Shown here in pieces: positions 26,593-35,161 of a stretch of 64,000 nt of DNA. The number at the start of each line of letters is the position of its first letter. Positions within the stretch are counted from its first letter, which is position 1. The notes beneath the pieces were generated by a model. That model was not told the origin of the DNA. It saw only the letters and a list, made by a program, of their open reading frames with translations, and did not search any database. The DNA comes from Leptospirales bacterium (GTDB lineage: Bacteria; Spirochaetota; Leptospiria; Leptospirales; Leptonemataceae): NCBI GenBank assembly GCA_016788865.1, contig JAEUSB010000074.1, positions 23,492-87,491 on the forward strand. The letters run 5' to 3'. A program made the position numbers and the translations under genes.

Positions 26593-27522
26593 TCAACGTT
26601 TGAAGCGCGCGACGAGCTCTTCGTAGTACTGAACCGAATGCGCCGCAACGAAAATCGATGAGTAGGTTCCCATGATGATTCCAAAGATCAGCACGATTGC
26701 AAAATCACGGAGCGAGTCAGCACCGCCCATCAACAGTGAAAGCATAGAAATCAGAGTCAGAATCGACGTAACGAGAGTTCGTGAAAGTGTCTGCGTCATG
26801 GCCCCATCCATAATAACTTTGGATGACATCTGTGCATGATCTTCCGCGTTCTTGCGAATGCGGTCAAAGATAACGATGGTATCGTTGATCGAATAACCAA
26901 CCACCGTAAGCACAGCGGCCACTACCGGGATACTGGGCTCAATGCGGGCCACACCAATGAATCCAATTGTCAAGAATACGTCGTGGACAAGCGACAGGGC
27001 CGCACCTAAGGCAAACGAGAAATGAAAACGCAATGCCAGGTAGACGCCAATCAAACCGATACAGGCAAGCAAGCTCTTGGTTGCAATTCCCCAGAGTTCA
27101 TCGCCGTAGCTGGCTGCCATGGTTTCGCGAGCTGTGATGCTGCGCGCAGGCAGTTTCAAGTGAGCCAGCAAGCGCTCTTCGACAATAGCCCCAACCCCTG
27201 AATCAACTTTCTTGTTGGAACCCTGTGCAATCTGCTTTTCCAATGCTTCCTTTGCGGTTGGTCCAACCTCAAGATCGTATTGATTATTGTGCGCGCTGGT
27301 CAGTTTCACGCTGGGGCTGGGGATGCCGATTGCAAGCGCCGCCTTCTCAAGCGTGTCCCGATTCATGTCAGAAGGAAGCACTATGCTGATGCGAATCCCG
27401 CCGTTGAACGTAATGGATTTTTCAAATCCTCCGTATACGCCGAAGGTCACAACATATAGCCCAATCATCAAAGCAATCGAAGCAAAGACGGTAATGGCGC
27501 GATATCTAGAGAAGTGAATCAT
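26593..27522 (-). CDS. secF: protein translocase subunit SecF
   Basis: SecF works with SecD to drive late, proton-motive-force-dependent steps of protein export. The 309-residue protein has the N-terminal transmembrane segment (YRAITVFASIALMIGLYVV), a periplasmic domain with TFNGGIRISI, and the C-terminal five-helix bundle carrying VVGYSINDTIVIFDRIRKN, the family signature. Its start overlaps the secD stop by 4 bases. Confidence 0.96.
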   Translation of the reverse strand: MIHFSRYRAITVFASIALMIGLYVVTFGVYGGFEKSITFNGGIRISIVLPSDMNRDTLEKAALAIGIPSPSVKLTSAHNNQYDLEVGPTAKEALEKQIAQGSNKKVDSGVGAIVEERLLAHLKLPARSITARETMAASYGDELWGIATKSLLACIGLIGVYLALRFHFSFALGAALSLVHDVFLTIGFIGVARIEPSIPVVAAVLTVVGYSINDTIVIFDRIRKNAEDHAQMSSKVIMDGAMTQTLSRTLVTSILTLISMLSLLMGGADSLRDFAIVLIFGIIMGTYSSIFVAAHSVQYYEELVARFKR

Positions 27523-29438
27523 TTCTGCTCTCCTTTTGGATGCATTCCCCAGCCGATTGAAAGTTTCTCGATCCGGAAGAAGTGTTGCGCCCAGTCGAAA
27601 ATCAGATGCGACACATACAGCGACGTAAACATCGAAGTAATGAGTCCAAAGAACAGCACGATTGCAAATCCTTTGATTGGACCGTCACCGACGAGTCCAA
27701 GAATGACAGCCGAGATAATGGTTGTAACGTGGGAATCAACAATGGTCCACAATGAGGAATCAAACCCGTCCGCAATCGCAAGCGCGGCTGTCTTACCTTC
27801 GCGAACGTCTTCCTTCATCTTTTCGTAGATAATTACGTTTGCATCTACGGCCATACCGACTGTCAGAATGGCTCCGGCAAAACCCGGAAGTGTTAACGTG
27901 AACTCAAGGAAACTCAGCACTGCCGTCATGATGAGCAGGTTGAGTAGGAGCGCTGTAACCGCTACCATTCCGGAGAGGCGGTAATAACCGACCATGAAAA
28001 TGATTACCAGCACAAAAGACAGGATCAGTGAGACAATCCCGGCAAAGATCGATTCCTGACCCAGACTGGGCCCCACGAAAGAAACGGAAAGGATTTCCAG
28101 GTTTAATGGCAGAGCCCCTTCACGAATAACGTCTGCTATGTCCTGCGCATCCTGTTGGTTGAAATCACCAGTGATCTGGCCAACTCCACCAAGAATAGGC
28201 TCATTGATGTTAGGCGAAGAAACGACACGATCGCCCCAGACAATGGCCATACGCTTACCTTTGTTCTTTGTTGTCAGGTCGCCGAACTTGGTGGCGCCAT
28301 CAGCGGTCAGAACAAAGCTAATTTCATAGTAGGAGGAATTCTGTGAGTGGTTCGCATTGGCTGAAGCCATGTCGCTTCCATCAAGCTGCAGCGGACCGAG
28401 CACAACAAAGCCGCGCGGTAGCGAAGGTGAACCTGGCTTTAGACCGCGACGCCAGCTGAGAAAAACCTTACCTTCGTCCGGTTTGATGCCGGCCTTCTGG
28501 GTAACACGCGCAATGATCGACTTTATTTCCTCATTGTCTACGCGCTGTTCAGTGTACATCTTTTGAATTTCAGCAATCTCAGCGTCAAATCCTGATACTC
28601 GCGCGCTGGCTTCGTCATTTACAATACGATATTCAACGGTTACGGTGTCGCGAATCTTTGCCAGGACTTCAGAACTGTTCGCCATGCCAGGCAAGTCCAC
28701 GCCAATGCTGTAGCTTCCAGGTTGAACACGCAGTTCCGGCTCCGTCAAATTCTGCGAAGCAAGGCGAGCATCAATGATCTTCTTAGCCTCTTGCAACAAT
28801 TCAAGCTTGCGCTCTTCACTGATGATCAACTGTTGCTTGTGACTTTCGAGACGATTGGTAAGGTTCGTCCTCTCTTCTGCTGAGATCGTAGGATTCGCAA
28901 GCTTGGTCTCAACGTCTTTGATCAATGGCAAGTAACGTTCTTTCAAGGATGCAAGGTGTTTTTCGAAATCAGCCCGGAACGTTGCGCGCATCCCACCTTG
29001 AAGGTCAAGACCCATGCGGATCTTTAGATGCTTTGCGTCACCCTCGGACAGGAAACTCAATGCCCGTTCGATTCCGTTTGGAAGAACGCGCGTATGAAAC
29101 TCCTCGATCAGGTCAGGGTGTGCCTGCGCCATCTCATTGATGCGCGCGGCTGTAATGTATTTATCTTCAAGAACGCAACGACGCTCTGCCGGAATGAGTT
29201 TCTCAGCCTGAGGTTTGCAGTCAGCACCAGGAAAGTAGAGCCCGAGACCATTTTCGCGATCACGGATAAAATCACGAATCTCCGCCGGGTCTGCCGGGAT
29301 CTTCTTTCCGTCTGGAGCGCGCTTGTACTCCTTGAACACAATCACCAGACTCTGGCTCATGAAGTTGGGCATGACCAATAGCACGCACGAAATAAGTACT
29401 AGTCCGACCACGACGGACCGTTGAATCAAAGAACGCAT
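27519..29438 (-). CDS. secD: protein translocase subunit SecD
   Basis: SecD is the larger RND-like export motor subunit. The 639-residue protein has the first helix, RMGLDLQGGMRA, a large periplasmic head (P1) that is longer than in E. coli with a coiled-coil-like insertion (about residues 170-220), and six C-terminal helices with GMAVDANVIIYEKMKED. It is followed by secF and preceded by the proline-rich protein gene after 8 bases. Confidence 0.96.
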   Translation of the reverse strand: MRSLIQRSVVVGLVLISCVLLVMPNFMSQSLVIVFKEYKRAPDGKKIPADPAEIRDFIRDRENGLGLYFPGADCKPQAEKLIPAERRCVLEDKYITAARINEMAQAHPDLIEEFHTRVLPNGIERALSFLSEGDAKHLKIRMGLDLQGGMRATFRADFEKHLASLKERYLPLIKDVETKLANPTISAEERTNLTNRLESHKQQLIISEERKLELLQEAKKIIDARLASQNLTEPELRVQPGSYSIGVDLPGMANSSEVLAKIRDTVTVEYRIVNDEASARVSGFDAEIAEIQKMYTEQRVDNEEIKSIIARVTQKAGIKPDEGKVFLSWRRGLKPGSPSLPRGFVVLGPLQLDGSDMASANANHSQNSSYYEISFVLTADGATKFGDLTTKNKGKRMAIVWGDRVVSSPNINEPILGGVGQITGDFNQQDAQDIADVIREGALPLNLEILSVSFVGPSLGQESIFAGIVSLILSFVLVIIFMVGYYRLSGMVAVTALLLNLLIMTAVLSFLEFTLTLPGFAGAILTVGMAVDANVIIYEKMKEDVREGKTAALAIADGFDSSLWTIVDSHVTTIISAVILGLVGDGPIKGFAIVLFFGLITSMFTSLYVSHLIFDWAQHFFRIEKLSIGWGMHPKGEQK

Positions 29439-29446
29439 AGTTGAAG

Positions 29447-29869
29447 TTACCTTTGCCTGCGTCCTCTAAGGTGATAGAGGACAAAAATTCCGATGAGGGC
29501 GCACAATACCAGGACATTGAAGAGCGTTTTATCGCCCTGAAAAAGCGATCCGAAGCTGAAGCCCTTCCCATTTGAAGGCTGGGTGGGTTCCGGCTGATTT
29601 GCCTTTGGATCTGGCTCAGGCTGCACGGATTCAGCCTTGTAGTCCGGAAGGTAGTTCTCTTCACCCATTGGAAAATCATCAGCGATTCCCTGGATTTTGG
29701 TTGCTGCCGGTGCCTGTGGGGCCGGAGCCGGGACAGGCGCCTGTGGACGCTGTTTCTTCTCTTCCTGCTTTTTTGGAGTTTCCTGAGGGACAGGTTCAAC
29801 CGGTGTCTCAGGGACTTCCTGGGCCATCAGCATTACTGGAAACAGCAGACAGAGAAGGACGCGAAACAT
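29447..29869 (-). CDS. proline-rich single-pass protein in the sec operon
   Basis: This 140-residue protein lies between yajC and secD. It has a signal peptide (residues 1-16, ending LMA), a Pro/Glu/Gln-rich extracytoplasmic region (17-100) and one transmembrane helix (115-133, FNVLVLCALIGIFVLYHL) with a basic end RGRRQR. Gaps to yajC and secD are 6 and 8 bases. The family is not recognised. Position and topology suggest an accessory factor of the Sec holotranslocon; this is inference from context. Confidence 0.7.
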   Translation of the reverse strand: MFRVLLCLLFPVMLMAQEVPETPVEPVPQETPKKQEEKKQRPQAPVPAPAPQAPAATKIQGIADDFPMGEENYLPDYKAESVQPEPDPKANQPEPTQPSNGKGFSFGSLFQGDKTLFNVLVLCALIGIFVLYHLRGRRQR

Positions 29870-29875
29870 TTTGAC

Positions 29876-30235
29876 TTACTTGCTTTCCGCTTTCTTTACT
29901 TCGCGCACGCTTGTAATGTGCGACTTCAAAAATTCAAGCCTGGTCTTGTCACCAACGTTAAGAATGATGGTGTCATCCTTGATGGTTGCAACGGTTCCGA
30001 TCATACCACTTGATGTAACGACTTCATCACCCTTCTTGATTTGAGCCAGTAACTCTTTCTTCCGCTTCTCTTCCTTACGTTGTGGGCGAATCATGAAAAA
30101 CCACATGAATGGCAGGATGGCCAATGGTAGTAGTGCGCCCCAGGACGAGAAGGCGCCTGGTTGTGCAGCCTGCGCTGGTGCCGGGGTGACAGTTGGTGCT
30201 GCAGATTGCTGCGCGAGAAACTCGAAAATTTCCAT
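29876..30235 (-). CDS. yajC: preprotein translocase subunit YajC
   Basis: YajC is the small single-span partner of SecDF. The 119-residue protein has the transmembrane segment PLAILPFMWFFMIRPQRKEEKR and the soluble domain IKKGDEVVTSSGMIGTVATI, both diagnostic. The N-terminal 28 residues are Ala/Pro/Gln-rich. It begins 44 bases after trpD. Confidence 0.95.
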   Translation of the reverse strand: MEIFEFLAQQSAAPTVTPAPAQAAQPGAFSSWGALLPLAILPFMWFFMIRPQRKEEKRKKELLAQIKKGDEVVTSSGMIGTVATIKDDTIILNVGDKTRLEFLKSHITSVREVKKAESK

Positions 30236-30279
30236 GAAACCAGGTGTCCATTTTCCACCTGGCTTGCAAGTAGAATACC

Positions 30280-31299
30280 TCAGCTCTTGTCAGAGCTAAT
30301 TTGCTTCCATTGCTCCAGCGTTCCGCCGGCCTTCCCATTCTTAATGATCTCGATGCAAGCGCCCGCGGCGGATTTGAGATCACCGCCAAATGTAGCGTGG
30401 TACAAGGGAGCTGCGTTCATAGCTACAGCTGCATTTTCTTCATCCGATCCCTTTCCGGAAAGAATTGCGCGCGCTCGGGCCACGGCTTCGTCCCGGTCTT
30501 TGACAACAATTGCTCCCAGTGGAAAGGATTTAAAACCGAAATCTGCCGCCGTAAAGGTTCCTGATTCGATCCTGCCTTCCTTAATTTGAAAGTAACGCGT
30601 AGAAGCGGCCGGTGAAATCTCATCGAGGCCGTCGTCTGCATGCAGCACGTAGGCAACGGTACGACCCAGGTTCAGTAGTGTCTTTGCCACGGGTTCTAGA
30701 AACCGCGGATCAAAGACTCCCACCAGCTGGTGCGTTACAGGCGCTGGATTGGTCAAAGGCCCCAGGATATTGAAAACAGTTCTGAACCCCAACGCACGCC
30801 GAACCGGTCCGGCATGCTTCATGGCTGGATGCCATGCCTGGGCAAAAAGGAAGGCAATGCCGGCCTTCTCAATGCAATGGGCCAATGCTTCCGGGCTCTG
30901 AACGGTCAAAGAAACCCCCAGCGTCTCAAGCAGGTCAGCCGAGCCTGTGGCGCTTGAAACCGCGCGGTTTCCGTGCTTGGCGACCTTGAGACCGGCCGCA
31001 GCCAGGACGAGGGCTGACAGGGTGGATACGTTGATTGTGTTTTGTCCGTCCCCGCCTGTGCCGCAGGTATCAACCACCGTTTCCAGGGGATTCGATTTCC
31101 AGGTCACGGCTGCCTTCCGCATAGAGCGGGCAAAACCTTCGATCTCGACCGGCGTTTCCCGCTTCATGGCTAGCGCCGTAAGGAAGGCGGCCGTCTGCGC
31201 TTCGCCGGCCTCTCCGGTCATTATGGTTGTCATTGCCCGCGCCGCCTCCTCAGACGTTAAGTCCTGCGACGCAATGAGTTTCTTTAAGATGTCCTGCAT
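30280..31299 (-). CDS. trpD: anthranilate phosphoribosyltransferase
   Basis: TrpD attaches phosphoribose from PRPP to anthranilate in tryptophan synthesis. The 339-residue protein has the PRPP site DTCGTGGDGQNTINVST (residues 77-93), KHGNRAVSSATGSADLLE and a DE metal pair in LHADDGLDEIS. No other trp gene is nearby; it sits in the envelope/export run between pgsA and yajC. Confidence 0.95.
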   Translation of the reverse strand: MQDILKKLIASQDLTSEEAARAMTTIMTGEAGEAQTAAFLTALAMKRETPVEIEGFARSMRKAAVTWKSNPLETVVDTCGTGGDGQNTINVSTLSALVLAAAGLKVAKHGNRAVSSATGSADLLETLGVSLTVQSPEALAHCIEKAGIAFLFAQAWHPAMKHAGPVRRALGFRTVFNILGPLTNPAPVTHQLVGVFDPRFLEPVAKTLLNLGRTVAYVLHADDGLDEISPAASTRYFQIKEGRIESGTFTAADFGFKSFPLGAIVVKDRDEAVARARAILSGKGSDEENAAVAMNAAPLYHATFGGDLKSAAGACIEIIKNGKAGGTLEQWKQISSDKS

Positions 31300-31300
31300 T

Positions 31301-31999
31301 TCAACCCTCGGCTGGCTGCTTCTTAATTGTATAAGGTGGCAAAAGTAATTTGTAGTTGGTCACCAGGTAGCGCAACCCGGACAGGATCGTAACGATCGTG
31401 GTGACCAGCATGAGATAGTATGGCATGAAGCTGGCAATGCTATAGAAGAAGCCCGGATGATTTCCCGCCATATATTCGCTGTAGTTTGCCGCAGCGACGT
31501 CCCAGGAACCAATCCCCTGCTTGCGAGCCTCTTCATAGAGACGATTGATTGCAGATGTGTCTGCGTAGGATACCATCAGGAAGCTGGTGAGAATCACGAC
31601 TATGCTAAACATCTGAAATGCGGTCTTCCATTTGCCAAAACGCGATGTGCGAAGCGAACGGCCTTTCTTGATCCCGAGATAGCGAAGCGCGGTAATCATC
31701 ATGTCACGTCCGACAATACAAAACACCATCCAGAGCTGCGCTTGTTCCGTTAGAAATAGAAATGTAATGAACGCACCCAGAACCAGGAATTTGTCTGCAA
31801 GTGGATCAAGAAATTTCCCAAACTCAGTTTGCTGATTCCATTTCCTGGCCAGGTAGCCATCAACAAGATCTGTAAGCGACGCAAGCGCAAACAAGACAAA
31901 GGCAGTTAACCGCAAGGTGAAAGATGGCTGGAGCAGGAAATAGATAAAGAAGGGAACTGATAGTACGCGAAGTACAGTTAAGAAATTGGGCAGATTCAA
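31301..31999 (-). CDS. pgsA: CDP-diacylglycerol-glycerol-3-phosphate phosphatidyltransferase
   Basis: PgsA makes phosphatidylglycerol phosphate at the inner membrane. The 232-residue protein has several transmembrane helices and the CDP-alcohol phosphotransferase signature DLVDGYLARKWNQQTEFGKFLDPLADKF in shortened form DGxxAR-x8-GxxxDxxxD at about residues 45-70. A roughly 35-residue insertion before the last helices (YEEARKQGIGSWDVAAANYSE) is also seen. It overlaps rimO by 4 bases and abuts trpD. Confidence 0.9.
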   Translation of the reverse strand: MNLPNFLTVLRVLSVPFFIYFLLQPSFTLRLTAFVLFALASLTDLVDGYLARKWNQQTEFGKFLDPLADKFLVLGAFITFLFLTEQAQLWMVFCIVGRDMMITALRYLGIKKGRSLRTSRFGKWKTAFQMFSIVVILTSFLMVSYADTSAINRLYEEARKQGIGSWDVAAANYSEYMAGNHPGFFYSIASFMPYYLMLVTTIVTILSGLRYLVTNYKLLLPPYTIKKQPAEG

Positions 32000-33327
32000 A
32001 CAATTACGCCTGTTAGATCGAATTCCGCAAAACCAGTTATCTGCACATTTACAAGATCGCCTGGACTAAGCAACCTCGAATTTGGAAGATATACAACACC
32101 ATCTGCTTCCGGCGCATCCTGAGCGCGGCGAGCAATGATTTCTTGATCCTGCGTTTCATCGACCATACAGCGGAAGGTTTGACCCACCAGATCTCTCTGT
32201 CGGTTCGCATGTTGCAATAAAAATGCGTTTCGTACGCGATTGACGCGTTCCCTTGTGACTTCCGTTGGCACCTGATCGGGCAAAGTGGCTCCCGGCGTTC
32301 CTTCTTCCGGAGAATAGCTAAACAGGGCCAGTTTTTCGGGCCTTGATTCCTCGATAAATTCCAGGACCTCTTCCACATCGGCATCTGTTTCTCCCGGAAA
32401 CCCAAGCAAAACAGAGGTGCGCACCTCGCTGCCGGGCAGTACGGAGCGCGCGAGCGAGAAGATGGCCTGGAAGCGCTCACGATCCCCAATGCGCCTCATG
32501 GCGCGGAGCATCCTGGTTGATGCATGCTGAATGGGGCTTTCTAGATACGGGACCAGCTTCGGTAACGATCGATTCGCAAGGCCATTCAATATGGCCTCTG
32601 TCTTGCCATCCGGATACATATACAGCATGCGAATCCAGTGAAGGTCTTCGACCTCATGCAAAGCCTCAAGCAGATCAAGGAATGCTCCAGGACTCCCGCC
32701 ATACGAGTTTGAATCCTGGCTGACCAGGCAAACTTCCCGAACGCCCGATGCTGCCAGGTCCCGGCTCTCCTGAACAATTGTAGCAACAGGAATGTCGCGA
32801 AATTTACCGCGAAAAATTGGAATCGCACAAAACGAGCAACCACGATCGCATCCATCTGAAATCTTTACCGGTGCGAAAGAAGCACCTTTTACGATTGAGA
32901 ATAAGGGAGACAGCCTTTCTGTATCTGACCGCTTCTCTGATTCAGTTTCCGATTGGGATTTCGAGGCCGGACCAAACTTTGAACCTATGAGAGCACCTGC
33001 CTCATGGTATCGCCCGGTTCCAAAGCTGAAATCTACTTCCGGCAGATCCGTTCGAACGTTTTCCGCATAACGTTCGCTGAAGCAACCAACCAGCACCAGC
33101 TTTTGATTCTTGTGTTTCTTTTTGATCTTTGCAGCACCCAGAACGGTCCGAATGGTCTCCATTTTTGCGTCTTCAATGAACGCACAGGAATTGATCAGGT
33201 GAAAGTCAGCTGTCTCTGGATTGTCCGATCGGGTGAATCCTTCACCGGAAAGACTTCGTTCCATCTCCCGGCTATCCGCCTGGTTTTTGGGGCAACCAAG
33301 CGTTGTAATGAAATAAGAAGAACTCAC
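31996..33327 (-). CDS. rimO: ribosomal protein S12 methylthiotransferase RimO
   Basis: RimO is a radical-SAM enzyme with two iron-sulfur clusters that methylthiolates an aspartate of ribosomal protein S12. The 443-residue protein has the three N-terminal cysteines (TLGCPKNQAD, NSCAFIEDA, LVGCFSERY), the radical-SAM motif DGCDRGCSFCAIP and a C-terminal TRAM domain. LGCPKNQAD distinguishes RimO from MiaB. It overlaps rodZ and pgsA by 4 bases on either side. Confidence 0.94.
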   Translation of the reverse strand: MSSSYFITTLGCPKNQADSREMERSLSGEGFTRSDNPETADFHLINSCAFIEDAKMETIRTVLGAAKIKKKHKNQKLVLVGCFSERYAENVRTDLPEVDFSFGTGRYHEAGALIGSKFGPASKSQSETESEKRSDTERLSPLFSIVKGASFAPVKISDGCDRGCSFCAIPIFRGKFRDIPVATIVQESRDLAASGVREVCLVSQDSNSYGGSPGAFLDLLEALHEVEDLHWIRMLYMYPDGKTEAILNGLANRSLPKLVPYLESPIQHASTRMLRAMRRIGDRERFQAIFSLARSVLPGSEVRTSVLLGFPGETDADVEEVLEFIEESRPEKLALFSYSPEEGTPGATLPDQVPTEVTRERVNRVRNAFLLQHANRQRDLVGQTFRCMVDETQDQEIIARRAQDAPEADGVVYLPNSRLLSPGDLVNVQITGFAEFDLTGVIV

Positions 33328-34409
33328 TGGGCCGCTTCGATCTTCTCCTCAATCTGGGCGAGACCTGGATCGAGTGGATCCGGAACTTTTCTGTATGTAA
33401 TCTTAACTATTTTTCCAGGAGGACCGGCAATACGAGGTGGCTTGCCGGGCGCAAGAACCTGAACGCCTGCGCCGTTTCCGACTTTGATCTCCAGTCTGTT
33501 CTTTGCTTCAAAGGTTCTGGATTCGCCGGTGCGAATTTCTACACCACGGTGGTAGTTTCCATCATCTGTCCATTCAACGTATGAGTCTGCGACAAACTGC
33601 AATGTAACCTGAATGGCTCCCTGCTGCTGCACCGCTACCTTGTCCCCGGACTCGAGCTGGATTCTCGCAGATGCCTCTCCAATTGCACGCGGCGTGACGC
33701 GAACCTCTCCGCTTAACTCTTTGAGAGCCTGCGTGTCAGAATTCAAAGCAACGAGTTCACCTTCTGCTGCATAAAACGAGAAATCCGCCTCGTCATTGAT
33801 GCGCATCAAGAAGAGTGCCCGCGGTTTTCCTTCTGGCGTTGGCTGGATTTCTCCGAGGCAAAGCTTTATGGCTGTACTCTCAAGATTGAAGCGCAGTGCA
33901 TTCTCTTTTGAAACTGCTTCCTGGCGAGGTGGCGCGCCTTTTGCGGGAAGCGCGATTGGAATGATTTCGCGGTTGGCACAATTGGAGTCCGGTGTGCTGA
34001 CCTGGTTTGAGCTGGAACTTCCGGAGAAGCGGAACACGCCGGACATAAAGAGCAATCCTACACCCAGGACAGCGGCCAAACCGGCAACGACAAAGACTAC
34101 GTTTTTGCCAACAGTCGGCAGACGAATTCCCGTTGGGCGCGTCAGCTCTTCAATGGGTGATTGCGTGAGATCGATTTGCTGGCCGCGGAACAGGTTTTCA
34201 AGATGTCCTGTTTCCAGGTTTAAGAATTCAGAATAAGATTTGAGAGCACCAAGCGCGTACGTTTCGGCAGGGAATACGGTAAAGTCTTCATTCTCGAGTG
34301 CTTCAACCCAGCGCGGGCTAATAAACGTTTCACGAGCAACGTCTTTGATGGTCAGTTTCTTGCCCTCACGGGCATCTTTCAGGATAGTTCCGAGTCTTTT
34401 TGCTAGCAT
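33324..34409 (-). CDS. RodZ-like helix-turn-helix membrane protein
   Basis: This 361-residue protein has a RodZ-type cytoplasmic helix-turn-helix (AKRLGTILKDAREGKKLTIKDVARETFIS, residues 3-31), a single transmembrane segment near residue 100 (VVFVVAGLAAVLGVGLLF) and a beta-rich extracytoplasmic part ending in a Pro-rich stretch. RodZ links MreB filaments to the elongation machinery. The periplasmic part is long and divergent, so the role is inferred. Confidence 0.78.
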   Translation of the reverse strand: MLAKRLGTILKDAREGKKLTIKDVARETFISPRWVEALENEDFTVFPAETYALGALKSYSEFLNLETGHLENLFRGQQIDLTQSPIEELTRPTGIRLPTVGKNVVFVVAGLAAVLGVGLLFMSGVFRFSGSSSSNQVSTPDSNCANREIIPIALPAKGAPPRQEAVSKENALRFNLESTAIKLCLGEIQPTPEGKPRALFLMRINDEADFSFYAAEGELVALNSDTQALKELSGEVRVTPRAIGEASARIQLESGDKVAVQQQGAIQVTLQFVADSYVEWTDDGNYHRGVEIRTGESRTFEAKNRLEIKVGNGAGVQVLAPGKPPRIAGPPGKIVKITYRKVPDPLDPGLAQIEEKIEAAQ

Positions 34410-34415
34410 GTAACG

Positions 34416-35126
34416 TTATTCACTCACAAGGGGATTTGCTACCACACGAACAGACTCCGGTGGATCATACTGAAAGATTTTACCTTCCAGAGTTGGATTC
34501 ACTTCCCCATTTCTAAATGTAAGCGTGCTCGTCTTGCCTTGCCCGTCAGACGCAACCGCGCGACGGATCAGGAAAGAATTGGAATCGATAAATAGCTTAA
34601 TTTTTTCGTACCCGCCGGTCTTCTCGCGTTGATCCATTTCAAGAACAAAGACATTCATTCCATCTTCTGTTCTGGGTTGTTCAGCCTTATCAAAACGGTA
34701 GTGATACTTGCGAAATAAACGGGAAACGCCTGGACCCGCAGTATCCAGGAAAATATTCTTACCGTTTTCATCTTTCTTCTGGAGACGAAGGTCCTGCTTT
34801 CCTGCAGCGTTCAGGCGGGCTATATAAACCCAGAGAGTGCGGCCATCGGAGACGATCAGGTTTCCCGCAGGGGCATCAAAGCTGAAGCGGACCTTCCCCG
34901 GATTCTTATACGCGCAGGAGCCGCTCATGGCCTTCGACGTGGCGCCGTCCTGGGTCGTGATCTGGAACTGGGCGCTGAACGTGTTCATCTTCTCATACAC
35001 ATCCATGACTTTTCTGGCCACATCCGCATGTGAAACCAGCCGTTTCTCCTCTCCATTCAGTGGAGAGAATAGAAGCAAAAATGCGCTGGAAATAGCCGAA
35101 AAATGGGCCCAGATTCGAGTTTTCAT
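34416..35126 (-). CDS. lolA: outer-membrane lipoprotein carrier LolA-like
   Basis: LolA carries lipoproteins across the periplasm to the outer membrane. This 236-residue protein has a signal peptide (MKTRIWAHFSAISSAFLLLFSP), then LolA features: VYEKMNTFSAQFQITTQDG, SGSCAYKNPGKVRFSFDAP, SDGRTLWVYI. I start at the ATG at 35126 because it gives a normal signal peptide; a TTG at 35165 overlapping the ftsK stop is possible. The many lipoproteins of this window are its presumed cargo. Confidence 0.85.
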   Translation of the reverse strand: MKTRIWAHFSAISSAFLLLFSPLNGEEKRLVSHADVARKVMDVYEKMNTFSAQFQITTQDGATSKAMSGSCAYKNPGKVRFSFDAPAGNLIVSDGRTLWVYIARLNAAGKQDLRLQKKDENGKNIFLDTAGPGVSRLFRKYHYRFDKAEQPRTEDGMNVFVLEMDQREKTGGYEKIKLFIDSNSFLIRRAVASDGQGKTSTLTFRNGEVNPTLEGKIFQYDPPESVRVVANPLVSE

Positions 35127-35161
35127 CCGCACGGGAAGAAGTCGCGGATGAGGGCCCAGGG

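Noticed and set aside
29272..29799. A 175-codon minus-strand frame across the secD start and the proline-rich gene
   Set aside because: It overlaps two better-supported genes in another frame, and its composition is Arg/Ser-rich as expected of a shadow.
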